A DNA stretch of 64,000 nucleotides from Streptomyces violascens (GTDB lineage Bacteria; Actinomycetota; Actinomycetes; Streptomycetales; Streptomycetaceae): contig NZ_BMUA01000006.1 of assembly GCF_014649955.1 (NCBI RefSeq), positions 248,001 through 312,000 on the forward strand. Reading direction: 5' to 3'. The notes beneath the pieces were generated by a model. It ran no database searches, was not told where the DNA came from, and saw only the letters and a program-made list of their open reading frames with translations. Both the position numbers and the translations under genes were made by a program. Within the stretch, counting starts at the first letter, position 1. Every line of letters starts with the position of its first letter. Shown here piece after piece: positions 15,640 to 25,180 of this stretch.

Positions 15640-18177
15640 TCAGAACATGCTCAGGAGTTGTTCCTCTGTCAGTTCCGGCGGGGGCGACTCACCGTCCGGC
15701 AGGGGCAGTTCGAACCACACCGTTTTGCCGCGCGGCGTGCGGCGGGCGCCCCAGGCCGCGCTCAGCAGGCCTACCAGCTGAAGGCCCCGCCCGCCCTCGT
15801 CCGTGTCGCGGGCCCGGCGGCGCCTGGGCTGGACCAGGCCCGCGTCCCACACCTCGCACACCAGCGTGCGGTCGCGGAGGAGGCGGAGGCGGATCTCGCC
15901 GTCGCCGTAGCGCAGCGCGTTGGTTACCAGCTCGCTGACCAGGAGTTCCGTGGTGTCGACGAGGTCGTCGAGGTCCCAGGCCAGCAGCTGCGTGCGGGCC
16001 AGCTCGCGGGCTCGGCCCACCGAGCGGGGTTCGCGCGGCAGGCGCCAGTCGCCGACCGCGTCCGCGGGCAGGCCCTGGATGCGGGCGAGGAGCAGGGCGA
16101 TGTCGTCCTCGCCGTGGCGGGTGTCGAGGGAGCCGAGGACCTGGTCGCAGACGTCCTCCAGGGGGCGGTCCGGGTCGGTGAGGGTCTTGCGGAAGGCGTT
16201 GAGGCCCTCGTCGAGGGGGTGGTCCCGGGACTCGACGAGGCCGTCGGTGTAGAGGGCGAGCAGCGCACCCTCGGGCAGGTCGACCTCGACCTCCTCGAAG
16301 GGCTCGCCGCCAACCCCGAGCGGCAGCCCGGGCGGGACGTCCAGGAGCATCGCGGGCTCGCCCGGGTCGTCGCCGGGTTCGACCAGGACGGGTGGCAGGT
16401 GCCCGGCGTTGGCGAACGTACAGCGCCGGGTGACCGGGTCGTAGACCGCGTACACACAGGTCGCGAGGTAGACCTCGGAGAGGTCGGCGTCGCGGGACTT
16501 GTGGGCGACCCGGGACGCCTGCTGGCTGCCGCCGGGCGCGCCGAGCCCGCGGGCGATCTCGTCGAGGTGGGAGAGGACCTCGGCCGGTTCGAGGTCGAGC
16601 AGCGCCAACGTCCGCACCGCGGTGCGCAGTTCGCCCATGGCGACGGCGGCGCGCAGCCCGCGGCCCATCACGTCGCCGATGACGAGCGCGGTGCGGTGGC
16701 CGGGCAGTTCGATGACGTCGAACCAGTCGCCGCCGACCTCGGACTCGGCGCTGCCGGGCAGATAGCGGCAGGCGATGTCGAGCCCGGCGGCCTCGGGGTC
16801 GCCGGGCGGGAGCAGGGAGCGCTGGAGGATCAGCGCGCGCTCGTGCTCCCTTCGGTAGAGGCGGGCGTTGTCTATGCAGACGGCGGCGCGCGAGGCGAGC
16901 TCGGTGGCGAGCGCCCGGTCGCGCTCGCCGAACGGCTCGCTGCCCTTGGCGCGGGCGAACTGCACCAGGCCGACGACGGTGTCGTGGGCCACCATCGGCA
17001 CGGCGAGGATGGTGTGCACGAGCCCGCCGTCCGCGCCCCGCACGGTGTGCACACGGGCGGTGCGCAGGGCGCTCGCGTACGGCGAGTGGAACCGGTAGCG
17101 GTGTACGTCGCCGACGCCCACCTCCCTCTCGCCGCCGGCCAGCGGCCCGTCCGAGACGGCGCTCGCGAAGGCGACCCGGCGCAGTTCGCCGCGCCCGTCG
17201 GAGGGGCCGGCGCCGGGGTCGTCGCCGGCGAGCAGGGTCTGGTAGAGGTCGACGGAGGCGAGGTCGCAGAAGCCGGGGACGGTGATGTCGAGGAGTTCGC
17301 GGGCGGTGGTCTCCAGGTCGAGGGAGTTGCCCATGCGGGCGCCCGCCTCGTTCAGGAGGGCGAGGTTGCGGCGGGCGTCGGCGGCCTCGCGGGCCGCGTT
17401 GTGGCGGCGGGTCACATCGATGCCGAGGCCCGCGACGCCGATCGGGCGCCCGGTGCCGCTGTGCACCCGGTAGAGGTTGATCGACCAGTGCCTGTGGTCG
17501 CTGCCGCCGGGCGCGGAGCCCACTATCTGCAGGTCGTTGACGGACTCCCCGGTGTCCAGGACCCGCTGCAGCGCGACGGACATCCGGTCGGCCTCGGGGC
17601 GGGAGAGGTAGTCGTGGACGGTGTGGCCACGGTGTTCCTCGGGGGCCCCGCCGAAGACGGTGGCGAACCGCCGGTTGGCGCGCAGCACCGTGAGATCCGT
17701 ACCGAACAGCAGGAAGCCATAGGGAGATTGACCAAAAATGGCCTGCGAGGCGGCCAGGTCGGTTTCGATGCCGCGCAGGGCGCGTACGTCGACGACGATA
17801 CAAAGGGCCGCCCGTTCGTCGGCGGCCGTACGGCTCGGCATGACGTAGAGCTCGGCGAGACCCTGGGCACGGTCGCCCCCGTCGGGCGACGGCATGCGGA
17901 AGGGGACGACGCCGGTCCACTCCTTGCCGTCCAGGATCTCGGTGACCCGGCGGTGGCCGCGCGGGCGCAGCTCGGGGGGCATGAACGCCTCGACGGGGTC
18001 GCGGCCGATCACGGTGGCCGCGGCCAGGCCGAACTGCTCCTCGGCCCGCAGGCTCCACTGCTCGATCAGCCCGTCGGGCCCGATCGAGAACGAGGCGACG
18101 CGGATGTAGTCATAGATCGAGCCAGGCGGGCTGCTCTGCCACACGACATCGCCAGCCGTCTCAGGTATCTCGCTCAC
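15640..18177 (-). CDS. PAS-PAS-GAF-SpoIIE phosphatase with C-terminal HATPase
   Basis: An 845-residue multidomain regulator. Two PAS domains occupy about residues 15-260, a GAF domain about 275-440, a PP2C/SpoIIE phosphatase about 455-685 (EVGGDWFDVIELP and VIGDVMGRGLRAAVAMGELR with metal-binding Asp residues), and an RsbW-type HATPase about 700-835 (ELVTNALRYG N-box, DEGGRGLQLV). Such proteins act on anti-sigma-factor antagonists in stress and development pathways. The start is GTG 18177 after GGAGGGG. A stand-alone HATPase gene of the same family lies directly upstream, suggesting a shared pathway. Confidence 0.93.
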   Translation of the reverse strand: MSEIPETAGDVVWQSSPPGSIYDYIRVASFSIGPDGLIEQWSLRAEEQFGLAAATVIGRDPVEAFMPPELRPRGHRRVTEILDGKEWTGVVPFRMPSPDGGDRAQGLAELYVMPSRTAADERAALCIVVDVRALRGIETDLAASQAIFGQSPYGFLLFGTDLTVLRANRRFATVFGGAPEEHRGHTVHDYLSRPEADRMSVALQRVLDTGESVNDLQIVGSAPGGSDHRHWSINLYRVHSGTGRPIGVAGLGIDVTRRHNAAREAADARRNLALLNEAGARMGNSLDLETTARELLDITVPGFCDLASVDLYQTLLAGDDPGAGPSDGRGELRRVAFASAVSDGPLAGGEREVGVGDVHRYRFHSPYASALRTARVHTVRGADGGLVHTILAVPMVAHDTVVGLVQFARAKGSEPFGERDRALATELASRAAVCIDNARLYRREHERALILQRSLLPPGDPEAAGLDIACRYLPGSAESEVGGDWFDVIELPGHRTALVIGDVMGRGLRAAVAMGELRTAVRTLALLDLEPAEVLSHLDEIARGLGAPGGSQQASRVAHKSRDADLSEVYLATCVYAVYDPVTRRCTFANAGHLPPVLVEPGDDPGEPAMLLDVPPGLPLGVGGEPFEEVEVDLPEGALLALYTDGLVESRDHPLDEGLNAFRKTLTDPDRPLEDVCDQVLGSLDTRHGEDDIALLLARIQGLPADAVGDWRLPREPRSVGRARELARTQLLAWDLDDLVDTTELLVSELVTNALRYGDGEIRLRLLRDRTLVCEVWDAGLVQPRRRRARDTDEGGRGLQLVGLLSAAWGARRTPRGKTVWFELPLPDGESPPPELTEEQLLSMF

Positions 18178-18344
18178 GCGACCGTCCCCTCCAGCTCACC
18201 GCACCGGACCGGCCTTGACCGCAGTATTCAGCACTACGGCCCCAGCCGGCACGGCGTTCACGATCACGACCCGGTCTCGTTCTTTTCCAGCCGATGTCGG
18301 CCGGTTCTCAACCGGGGCTTGTGATCGTCCGTCCCTCCCTCCTT

Positions 18345-18755
18345 CTAACCATGCAGAGCCAGCTCGAACCACACGGTCTTGCCCGTTCTGCCGTGGCGGG
18401 TCCCCCAGCGCCGGGCGGAACAGGCTACGAGCTGTATGCCCCGGCCCCCTTCGTCGTCGATTCCGGCTGTGCGTTCGACCGGCGGATCTGGAAGCGGATC
18501 GGAAACCTCCACCAGCAGGGTGGTGTTGTCGAGCCGGTCGAGCCGGACCCCGATGGGCCCCGACGCGTAGCGCAGGGAGTTGGTCACCAGCTCGCTGACC
18601 AGGAGCACCGCCACGTCCACGGCCGCGCCGTCGAGGGCCCAGCCGCGCAGGGCGTCCCGGACGGCGTGCCTGGCGGTCCGTACGGCCCCCGGTTCAGCAG
18701 GGAAGGTCCACTCGGCGCACTCGCCCGAGGTGTCGATCACGCCGATCACCCGCAT
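18345..18755 (-). CDS. ATP-binding protein, RsbW-like anti-sigma kinase family
   Basis: A 136-residue HATPase_c domain protein. The N-box is ELVTNSLRYA and the G1 box is DDEGGRGIQLV; a final motif GKTVWFEL is shared with the C-terminus of the adjacent SpoIIE protein. Proteins of this kind are numerous in Streptomyces and phosphorylate anti-anti-sigma factors or bind sigma factors. The ATG at 18755 has a weak ribosome-binding site. No sigma-factor gene is nearby. Confidence 0.88.
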   Translation of the reverse strand: MRVIGVIDTSGECAEWTFPAEPGAVRTARHAVRDALRGWALDGAAVDVAVLLVSELVTNSLRYASGPIGVRLDRLDNTTLLVEVSDPLPDPPVERTAGIDDEGGRGIQLVACSARRWGTRHGRTGKTVWFELALHG

Positions 18756-18958
18756 CCGATGGTTCGGGGGGTTTAGAAACGATTAATAGGCACATACCCG
18801 ATATTTGGTATGGCCTATCCCCAAGTGGGGCGTATGGCGGCGTCTCGCTCCGCAGGGAGGGTGAGAAGGGGTGACCAAGGGGCGCATCCGACTGCGGACC
18901 GTCGGGGCTGGTCGCGCCCACGCGGCGGAGCCGCACCATGTCACAGCCCCGCGCCCCT

Positions 18959-19381
18959 TCAGGGCGCGGCGCCGGGCCCCGAACGGCTCAAGGCCCCCAG
19001 GATGCGCATCGCTTCCGCTACCGCCGGGAGGTCCTGGGGCAGCCAGTCGACGGCGTCGGCCTCCTCGGGGGCGAGCCAGCGGAGTTCGTCGTGGTCCTGG
19101 AGCGGGCGGGGCTCGCCGTCGAGCAGCCGCGCGGTCCAGGCGTGCAGGACGAGGCCGGGCTTCAGGGGCCACTCCCCCGCGATGCGTTCAAGGGGCTCGG
19201 TCTCGATGCCGAGTTCCTCACGGAGTTCGCGTACGAGGGCCTGTTGCGGGCTCTCGCCCGGTTCCACTTTGCCGCCGGGCAGTTCCCAGCGGCCGGCCAG
19301 CTCGGGCGGGGCGCTGCGGCGGGCGGCGAGCAGGCGCCCCCGGTCGTACACGGCTCCGGCCACCACCACGGTCTCGTTCAT
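18959..19381 (-). CDS. Nudix hydrolase (MutT-like)
   Basis: A 140-residue hydrolase with a complete Nudix box, [20 protein letters not shown] followed by ELGIE, at about residues 35-58. The start [20 protein letters not shown] matches the family and is preferred over an upstream frame extension. Enzymes of this size clean up oxidised or non-canonical nucleoside triphosphates. The gene appears to stand alone. Confidence 0.92.
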   Translation of the reverse strand: MNETVVVAGAVYDRGRLLAARRSAPPELAGRWELPGGKVEPGESPQQALVRELREELGIETEPLERIAGEWPLKPGLVLHAWTARLLDGEPRPLQDHDELRWLAPEEADAVDWLPQDLPAVAEAMRILGALSRSGPGAAP

Positions 19382-19437
19382 GCGCCGGAGCGTAACGCGC
19401 GCCCGTGGGCCGTCCCGCATCCTGCCTGCGGGAAGGG

Positions 19438-19620
19438 CTACTGCTGGGCGGGGGCGCCGATCCGCTCGACCCAGTAGAGCTGCTTGTGCCCGCGGACGTC
19501 GAGGCGGTCGGCCATCTGCTCGGCCTCGGCGCGCGTGGCGTACTTGCCGACGCGGTACTGGTTGCCGTTGTCGTCCTGACGTATCACCTGCCAGGCGAGT
19601 ACAGCCCCACTGTCGTTCAT
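19438..19620 (-). CDS. Small SPOR-like protein
   Basis: A 60-residue protein with the pattern [20 protein letters not shown] followed by [21 protein letters not shown], which resembles a single minimal SPOR-like repeat and is common as a stand-alone small protein in Streptomyces. GAGAGGTG precedes the ATG at 19620; a longer upstream in-frame start is less likely. No signal peptide or membrane helix, so it is cytoplasmic. Function unknown. Confidence 0.85.
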   Translation of the reverse strand: MNDSGAVLAWQVIRQDDNGNQYRVGKYATRAEAEQMADRLDVRGHKQLYWVERIGAPAQQ

Positions 19621-19756
19621 CGCACCTCTCCCGGCGTCGGCGTGCAGGTCAGTAAGCATCCCCAGGAAACCGCAATCCGCATATGCCCGAGCCTACGCCT
19701 GACCTTTACTCAGCGGATACGGGTTTACACAAAGAGATACGAATTCGGTCATCGGC

Positions 19757-19809
19757 GGCACACCGAGAAGGGGGCGCACCTCTCGGGTGCGCCCCCTTCT
19801 CGGTGTGCC
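19757..19809 (-). terminator. Strong terminator of the GntR gene
   Basis: A perfect 24-bp hairpin: left arm 19757-19780 (GGCACACCGAGAAGGGGGCG at its start), loop TCTCG, right arm 19786-19809. It begins seven bases beyond the stop of the GntR gene. It is symmetrical and could act in both directions. Confidence 0.9.
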
Positions 19810-19816
19810 GGGGCGG

Positions 19817-20569
19817 TTATTTCACGGGCAGGTGGTACGCGATCCGGTAGCGGTCGGCCGGGACGACGACGTCGGCCGTCTCGACCGCGAGCCCCGAGGC
19901 GTAGTACGTCCGCTCGATGACCAGGACGACATGGCCGGGGACCCCGCCGAGCGCGAGGAGTTCCTCCGCGAGACCCGGGCGCGCACCGACCTCCTCGACC
20001 ACGTTGTCCACCACGACGTCGATCGCGCCCATCCGCTCGACCACCCCGCACCCACCGAGCGGCCCCTCCTCGGGCAGCATTACCGGTGTGCGGCCGGTGA
20101 CGGAGAGGGGTTCCCACGACGTGGACAGCATCATCTGCTCGCCCGCGTCGCGGAACACGTACCGCGTGCGCATGACACGGTCGCCGGGGCGGATGCCCAG
20201 CCGCTTGGCGATCTCGGCGGTGGCCTCCTCCTGCTCGCTGCGGGACTCCCAGGTCCCGCGCGCCGCCTCCTCGGCCTGCTCCTGACGGAACGGGCTCGCG
20301 CCCTTCGTGGGCCGATAACCGGAGCGGGCGACCCGGCGCGGCACCGGGCGCTCGCGCACATAGGTGCCCGATCCGGAGCGGCCCTCGACCAGGCCCTCGG
20401 CCATCAGGACCTTGCGGGCTTCGAGCGCCACGGTGTCCGAAACCCCGTACTCCTCGCGGATCCTGGCCTGCGAGGGGAGCCGGGTGTGCGGCGGCAGCGA
20501 ACCGTCCACGATCTTCTGCCTCAGATCGCCGGCTACGCGCAGATAGGCGGGCTGCTCACCGAATGTCAC
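19817..20569 (-). CDS. GntR/HutC-family transcriptional regulator
   Basis: A 250-residue regulator. The N-terminal GntR winged helix spans about residues 8-75 (RLPSQARIREEYGVSDTVAL recognition region), and the C-terminal UTRA ligand-binding domain spans about 100-245. The start is GTG 20569 with GGGAG before it. HutC-type regulators sense small molecules such as sugars or amino-acid breakdown products. No obvious metabolic target is adjacent, so its ligand cannot be inferred. Confidence 0.92.
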   Translation of the reverse strand: MTFGEQPAYLRVAGDLRQKIVDGSLPPHTRLPSQARIREEYGVSDTVALEARKVLMAEGLVEGRSGSGTYVRERPVPRRVARSGYRPTKGASPFRQEQAEEAARGTWESRSEQEEATAEIAKRLGIRPGDRVMRTRYVFRDAGEQMMLSTSWEPLSVTGRTPVMLPEEGPLGGCGVVERMGAIDVVVDNVVEEVGARPGLAEELLALGGVPGHVVLVIERTYYASGLAVETADVVVPADRYRIAYHLPVK

Positions 20570-20725
20570 GGGCCACTCCCATCAGGTTGACAGACAGCAA
20601 CAGCGTGGCAACCGTGGGTTGGTGACCGCAAGCAAAGGCCAGACATTCACTCGAAGTGATGAAGAGCCTCTGCCCAGGGCGAACCCGCGGTACAGCGGAT
20701 ACGTTCTGCCCTCCCCGAGACCCCC

Positions 20726-22009
20726 TCAGACGCTTTTGGAACCACCGGTTCCGGAACCGGTGCCCCCACTGCCGCCGGCTCCGCCGCCACCGCCGCCGGG
20801 GTGCCCGTCGGTGGACGGCGGGGTCGTCGCGAGGCCGAGGGCGGCGCGCGCGGCGATCTCGTCGGCCTGCTTCATCGCCTTGTCCGCCGCCCCGGAGTGC
20901 AGGTAGAACGCGTCCGCGTCGGCGGCGCCCGACGCCTTCACCCACTCCATCTGCGCGGTCTTCATGCCGTCGATGTACGCCTGCACGGACGCGAGCTTGC
21001 CGGCCGACCAGGTGTGCGCGGTCAGGTCCTCGGCATCCAGGCCCAGCGTGCCGGTCATCTCCCCCGCCCACTTCTTGAAGCCGGGCAGGTCGTCCTCGAC
21101 CCGGTCCTCGTCGGGGGCCTTGGCCAGCGTGCGCTCCACGTCGTTCGCGGCCTTCAGGAACGCGAGCTGGTCGGCGTCGAGCGTGCCGGCGTCATTGCGC
21201 ACCGACCCTTCGAGCTTGCCGCCCTCCGAGGCGAACGCGCAGGTGACGCTGTGGTCGCCGAGCGCCCAGCTCTTCGGGCTCGGCGTGTAGTAGTAAGGCT
21301 CCGCGCCCGCCGGGATCTTCCAGCTGTCCATGGCGTACGCCTGCTCCACCTCCCAGCACCGCGCGTCGGCCTCGGTGGAGATGGCGTCCGCGCCCGGGTA
21401 GACGCCGTTCTCGTTCAGCCGGAACGAGCCGGAGACCTCGGCGTCGTGCTTGCCCTTGCACGGCACGGTCCGTACGGAGACGACCTCGCGCTCCAGCTTG
21501 CCGCCGGGCACGTCGAAGCAGTCACCCTTGCGCAGGTCGAGGGTGCTGCGGGTGCCGGAGACGGAGTCGTTCCAGCCGTCCTTGAAGCCCCGCCAGCCGT
21601 CCGCGAGTCCGCCCGTCGCGATCGAGACGATCAGCAGCAGCGTGCTGAGCGCCGAGAGCACGACGCCGGCGACGGCCATGCCCTTGCCGCGCAGCCCCTT
21701 CTTCTTGATCTGCCCGAGCGCGACGACACCCAGGATCAGACCGAGCGGGGGTATGCAGCACAGGATGCCGGCGATCAGCGAGCCGATGGCGAGCCCGCTC
21801 ACCGGCGGCTGCTGCGGCGCCTGCGGATACGGATACCAGGGCCCGCCGTTCATCGGCTGCCCGAGGTACGGGCCCGGGCCCGGACCCGGGTGTCCCCCCG
21901 GCGCCTGAGGCGGCGCCGGCCAGCCGTACCCCTGGCCCGGTTGCGGCTCCTGTGGCTGCTGCCCGGGTGCGGGCGGCGGCGGTATCTCCACGGGTACGGT
22001 GCTCCTCAT
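20726..22009 (-). CDS. DUF4190/septum-formation-like membrane protein
   Basis: A 427-residue protein. Residues 1-70 are a Pro/Gly/Gln/Tyr-rich cytoplasmic tail, followed by two membrane helices (VSGLAIGSLIAGILCCIPPL and a Val/Ala/Leu helix near 115-135) of the DUF4190 type. The large outer domain has DLRKGDCFDVPG and paired cysteines like the septum-formation domain, and the end is Gly-rich. Start ATG 22009 gives MRSTVPVEIP and is preferred over an upstream extension that lacks family features. It diverges from the serpin-like gene across 68 bases. Confidence 0.82.
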   Translation of the reverse strand: MRSTVPVEIPPPPAPGQQPQEPQPGQGYGWPAPPQAPGGHPGPGPGPYLGQPMNGGPWYPYPQAPQQPPVSGLAIGSLIAGILCCIPPLGLILGVVALGQIKKKGLRGKGMAVAGVVLSALSTLLLIVSIATGGLADGWRGFKDGWNDSVSGTRSTLDLRKGDCFDVPGGKLEREVVSVRTVPCKGKHDAEVSGSFRLNENGVYPGADAISTEADARCWEVEQAYAMDSWKIPAGAEPYYYTPSPKSWALGDHSVTCAFASEGGKLEGSVRNDAGTLDADQLAFLKAANDVERTLAKAPDEDRVEDDLPGFKKWAGEMTGTLGLDAEDLTAHTWSAGKLASVQAYIDGMKTAQMEWVKASGAADADAFYLHSGAADKAMKQADEIAARAALGLATTPPSTDGHPGGGGGGAGGSGGTGSGTGGSKSV

Positions 22010-22077
22010 AGGGCTGCGGCGAACTGTTGCGCGAATGCGCATCGTACGCGGGCGAGCACGGGGGAATGAGGGGCGGG

Positions 22078-23265
22078 ATGGCATCCGGGGCTGCCGCGAT
22101 CGAAGCGGCCAACGCGCTGACGGCACGGTGGGGAAGCACCCACGCGGGCAGGACGGGCACCGTCTTCTCGGCGGCCGGCGTCTGGCCGCTGCTCGCCCTC
22201 CTCGCGGCCGGTGCGCACGGCCCGGCGAGGGCCGAGCTGGCGGACGCCGTGGGCCTGCGCCCCGAGGACGCGGCCGCCGCCGCCCGGGAGTTCCTGGCCC
22301 ATGTCGGCATGATCCCCGGGGTGCGCGCGGCGACCGGGCTGTGGACCAGGCGGACGCTGCCGCTGCGCCCCGAGTGGTCGGCCGAACTCCCGCCGGGCAC
22401 CCACGGGGTGCTCACCTCGGACCCCGCGACGGACCGCAAGGCCCTGGACGCCTGGGCATCCGAGCACACGGACGGGCTGATCGAGGCCATGCCGGTGGCG
22501 GCAGACGCGGACACCGAGCTGATCCTCGCGGCGGCCCAGGCGGTACGGACGGACTGGGTCGAGCCCTTCCGGGTTTCGACCAGGCACCCCGGGTCCGGGC
22601 CGTGGGCCGATCGCCGGCCGACCACCCTGCGCCGCTCCACCGCACTGCTCGACGAGGTCGCCGTCGCCGAGACCGCACACGGCCCGCTGACCGTACTCAG
22701 GGCCCTCGGCGACACCGGCGTGGACGTCCATCTCCTGCTCGGCGAAGAGGAGTTGATGGCAGGTCAGGTACTGGCAGGCGGCGTCGACGTCCTCGCGGGG
22801 CGCTGCCCGGTCGTGCCCGGGGACCGCCTGGTCCAGGGCGCGGTGGGCCCGGGCCTGACGGTGCAGGAGGTGCGCAGCAACACCCAGGAGCCCCAACTCG
22901 ACGTCACCACCGTGCCGTTCGACCTCTCCGCAGAGCACGACCTGCTGGCATCGGCACGCCTGTTCGGCCTGGCGGCGGCGAGCGATCGGACGAGCGGCCA
23001 CTTCGACGGCATCAGCCCCGCACCGCTGGCCATCGCCTCGGCGCGGCAGGCGGCGAGGGCGACCTTCGGCGAACTCGGCTTCCGCGCCGGCACGGTGACC
23101 GCGGTCGCGACGGCCCCAGGCAGCGTCCCGCCTCCCCCGCCGTACCGGGTGAGGCGGCTAGAGGCGGCCTTCGACCGCCCCTTCGGCTTCCTGGCCGTAC
23201 ACCGCACCTCACGCCTGGTCCTCACCGCGGGCTGGGTGGCGGAGCCGGCCCCGCGGGCGGGCTAG
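22078..23265 (+). CDS. Serpin family protein
   Basis: A 395-residue protein with the serpin outline: an N-terminal helical part (AAANALTARWG-like, FSAAGVWPLLALLAAGA corresponds to the SP.S....LA...GA motif), and a C-terminal end AFDRPFGFLAVHRTSRLVLTAGWV matching the serpin PF.F......G.V signature. The presumed reactive loop, ATAPGSVPPPPP, is short and proline-rich, unlike an inhibitory hinge, so it may not inhibit proteases. No signal peptide is visible. ATG 22078 is chosen for its GAGGGG; 22066 is also possible. Confidence 0.8.
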   Translation: MASGAAAIEAANALTARWGSTHAGRTGTVFSAAGVWPLLALLAAGAHGPARAELADAVGLRPEDAAAAAREFLAHVGMIPGVRAATGLWTRRTLPLRPEWSAELPPGTHGVLTSDPATDRKALDAWASEHTDGLIEAMPVAADADTELILAAAQAVRTDWVEPFRVSTRHPGSGPWADRRPTTLRRSTALLDEVAVAETAHGPLTVLRALGDTGVDVHLLLGEEELMAGQVLAGGVDVLAGRCPVVPGDRLVQGAVGPGLTVQEVRSNTQEPQLDVTTVPFDLSAEHDLLASARLFGLAAASDRTSGHFDGISPAPLAIASARQAARATFGELGFRAGTVTAVATAPGSVPPPPPYRVRRLEAAFDRPFGFLAVHRTSRLVLTAGWVAEPAPRAG

Positions 23266-23284
23266 GGGGTGCCCGATGGGGCCC

Positions 23285-23767
23285 TCAGTCCGTCCAGTAC
23301 GTGTCGTGCTTCAGGAAGAACTCGGTGCGTTCCTGCGGGCTCAGCCGGGCGACCTCGCCCACCTTCTCGAAGTACTCCTCGCGCGGGGCGCCCGGCGCGA
23401 AGAGGAGCAGCATCGAGGCGGCCTCGTCGGAGTCGTTGCGGAAGCCGTGCAGGCCGCCGGTCGGGACGTACAGGAAGTCGCCCTTGCCGGCCTCGGTCCA
23501 CCGCTCGCCGTTGTAGAGGCGGACCGTGCCGTCGAGGATGAAGAAGGTCTCCGAGATCGTGCGGTGGAAGTGGGTGCTGGGGCCGCCGGCGCGGGGCGCC
23601 ATGTCGAGCCGGTAGAGCCCGAACTCGCCCTGCGTGGACTCCGTGGTGGCGAGGTAATGCGTACGGCTCCCGTTCGGCGCGGCCAGTTCGGCGGGCGTGT
23701 CCGCCGGCCGGAACACCGCGTTGACCTCGCCCTTCTCGCCGAAATACCGGGGCTCGGGGTACGACAT
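23285..23767 (-). CDS. Cupin-domain protein
   Basis: A 160-residue single cupin. The metal-binding motif is seen in STHFHRTISETFFILDG (two His and Glu), with the second cupin motif around PTGGLHGFRN. A strong GGAGGAG precedes the ATG. Small cupins may be isomerases, dioxygenases or binding proteins; nothing here separates these. It converges with the serpin-like gene. Confidence 0.9.
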   Translation of the reverse strand: MSYPEPRYFGEKGEVNAVFRPADTPAELAAPNGSRTHYLATTESTQGEFGLYRLDMAPRAGGPSTHFHRTISETFFILDGTVRLYNGERWTEAGKGDFLYVPTGGLHGFRNDSDEAASMLLLFAPGAPREEYFEKVGEVARLSPQERTEFFLKHDTYWTD

Positions 23768-23832
23768 CGCTCATCTCCTCCTGGTGGGGTCGGCTCCCAC
23801 TCTGGCGCACCGCGGGCCGCTCGACCAGCGGG

Positions 23833-24681
23833 TTACCGGGCCCGGTTCGACCCCAGGACCGTGCGCGGCTCGGCCCCCGTGTCGTGCAGGTCGCGCAGCA
23901 TCGGCTCCGCCTCGCGGGCCGCGTGCAGGTGTTCAGGGAGCAGGTCGGCGAGGACGAGTTCCTCGTCCGTGGGGCCGGCCTCGGCGACGACGCGTCCGTC
24001 GGGGCCCCACACCGCGCTGCCCCCGCAGGCGCGCCAGCCCCCGGTCACGCCCACGTGGTTGGAGAGCACCGCGTACACCGTGTTGTCGAAGGCCCGGGCC
24101 GGGAACCAGATCCGGGACTCGTGGTGGCCGCCGCCCTCGCCGAACAGGGCGCCCACGACATAGGCGTGGCAGCCGTCGAGGGCGGCGGCGCGGGCGTGCT
24201 CGGGGAACCCGGAGTCGTAGCAGACCCCCAACCCCAGCCGCCAGCCGCCCACTTGGAGGGTCGCACCGGCGCGACCCTGGCGGTAGACCGCCCGCTCGTG
24301 CTGGAACAGGGTCTGCTTGTCGTAGCGGCCGACGACGCCGGTTCCGTCGACGGCGAGGGCGGACACGTACAGCTCCCCGCCGTCCTGTACGGCGGCCCCG
24401 ACCACGGCGGTGACCCCGCTCGCCCGGCAGGCCTCGGCGATCGGGGCGAGCCGGGGGTCGTCCGGCCGTACGGCACAGCGCTCGGGGTCGGCGCGGATCA
24501 GATCTATCTCGTAGCCGCTGAGGAACTTCTCGGGAAAGACGGCGACACGCGCCCCGCCCTCCCCGGCGGCCCGGATCATCCGCGCCACGGCGGCAGCGTT
24601 GGTCTCGACATCGCCGGGAACGGCCTGCGCCTGCGCGGCGGCGATACGGAGGGGAGCGTCGGGAGGCCTGAATTCGATCAC
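23833..24681 (-). CDS. Carbon-nitrogen hydrolase (nitrilase superfamily)
   Basis: A 282-residue amidase-type enzyme with the Glu-Lys-Cys triad: Glu in FPEKFLSGYE, Lys in YDKQTLFQHE, Cys in LGVCYDSGFPEHARA. The start is GTG 24681 (IEFRPPDAPLRIAAAQAQAV); longer frames upstream add an unrelated low-complexity extension. Members hydrolyse amides such as omega-amides or N-carbamoyl compounds. Substrate is not predictable from the sequence. Confidence 0.92.
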   Translation of the reverse strand: MIEFRPPDAPLRIAAAQAQAVPGDVETNAAAVARMIRAAGEGGARVAVFPEKFLSGYEIDLIRADPERCAVRPDDPRLAPIAEACRASGVTAVVGAAVQDGGELYVSALAVDGTGVVGRYDKQTLFQHERAVYRQGRAGATLQVGGWRLGLGVCYDSGFPEHARAAALDGCHAYVVGALFGEGGGHHESRIWFPARAFDNTVYAVLSNHVGVTGGWRACGGSAVWGPDGRVVAEAGPTDEELVLADLLPEHLHAAREAEPMLRDLHDTGAEPRTVLGSNRAR

Positions 24682-24840
24682 GGACCTCGACCCTACCGCG
24701 CGCGTCCACGCCCGAGCACTGTCCGTAACGGCTTGACATGCGTGGAATGTCCCTCCGTGCCACGCTGGTCGAGGCCCCGGGGAGCCGCGGGAACAGCCCC
24801 GGCCCCCCGCCCCCTCACACCCCTGTAGGAGTGACGCCAG

Positions 24841-25026
24841 ATGGGCATCAAGGACCAGTTCGACGACAAGTCGCAGGAGCTCAAGAACAAGGCCAAGCAG
24901 GCGATGGGCGACAAGAAGGACCAGACTCAGGAGCGCGCCCGCCAAGCCCAGGACAAGGCCCAGAGCGAGACCCAGCGCGCCCAGCAGGAGGCGCAGGACC
25001 GCTTCGACCAGGACTACGACGTCTGA
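24841..25026 (+). CDS. CsbD-like small hydrophilic stress protein
   Basis: A 61-residue, highly charged, Gln/Lys/Asp-rich helical protein (MGIKDQFDDKSQELKNKAKQ) with a repeated ARQAQDKAQSETQRAQQEAQ pattern and no hydrophobic core. It resembles CsbD-type general stress proteins. GGAG lies 11 bases before the ATG and a strong terminator follows, so it is monocistronic. Role is inferred from family resemblance only. Confidence 0.8.
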   Translation: MGIKDQFDDKSQELKNKAKQAMGDKKDQTQERARQAQDKAQSETQRAQQEAQDRFDQDYDV

Positions 25027-25051
25027 CGCGAGCGTCTCCCGCAGAGCAGAG

Positions 25052-25083
25052 AGAGGCGCGCCCGCGGCACCGGGTGCGCCTCT
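25052..25083 (+). terminator. Terminator after the CsbD-like gene
   Basis: A 13-bp stem (one G-U pair): AGAGGCGCGCCCG at 25052-25064 and CGGGTGCGCCTCT at 25071-25083, loop CGGCAC. It lies 25 bases after the stop and marks the left border of the biosynthetic cluster. Confidence 0.85.
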
Positions 25084-25180
25084 TTCGCGCGGCCGAGGAT
25101 GTCAGCCCCCTGTCAGCCCCCGACCGGATCATGGACCGCACGTATGCGGAGCCACGCCGCACGGGTCTTGGGGGCAACAA

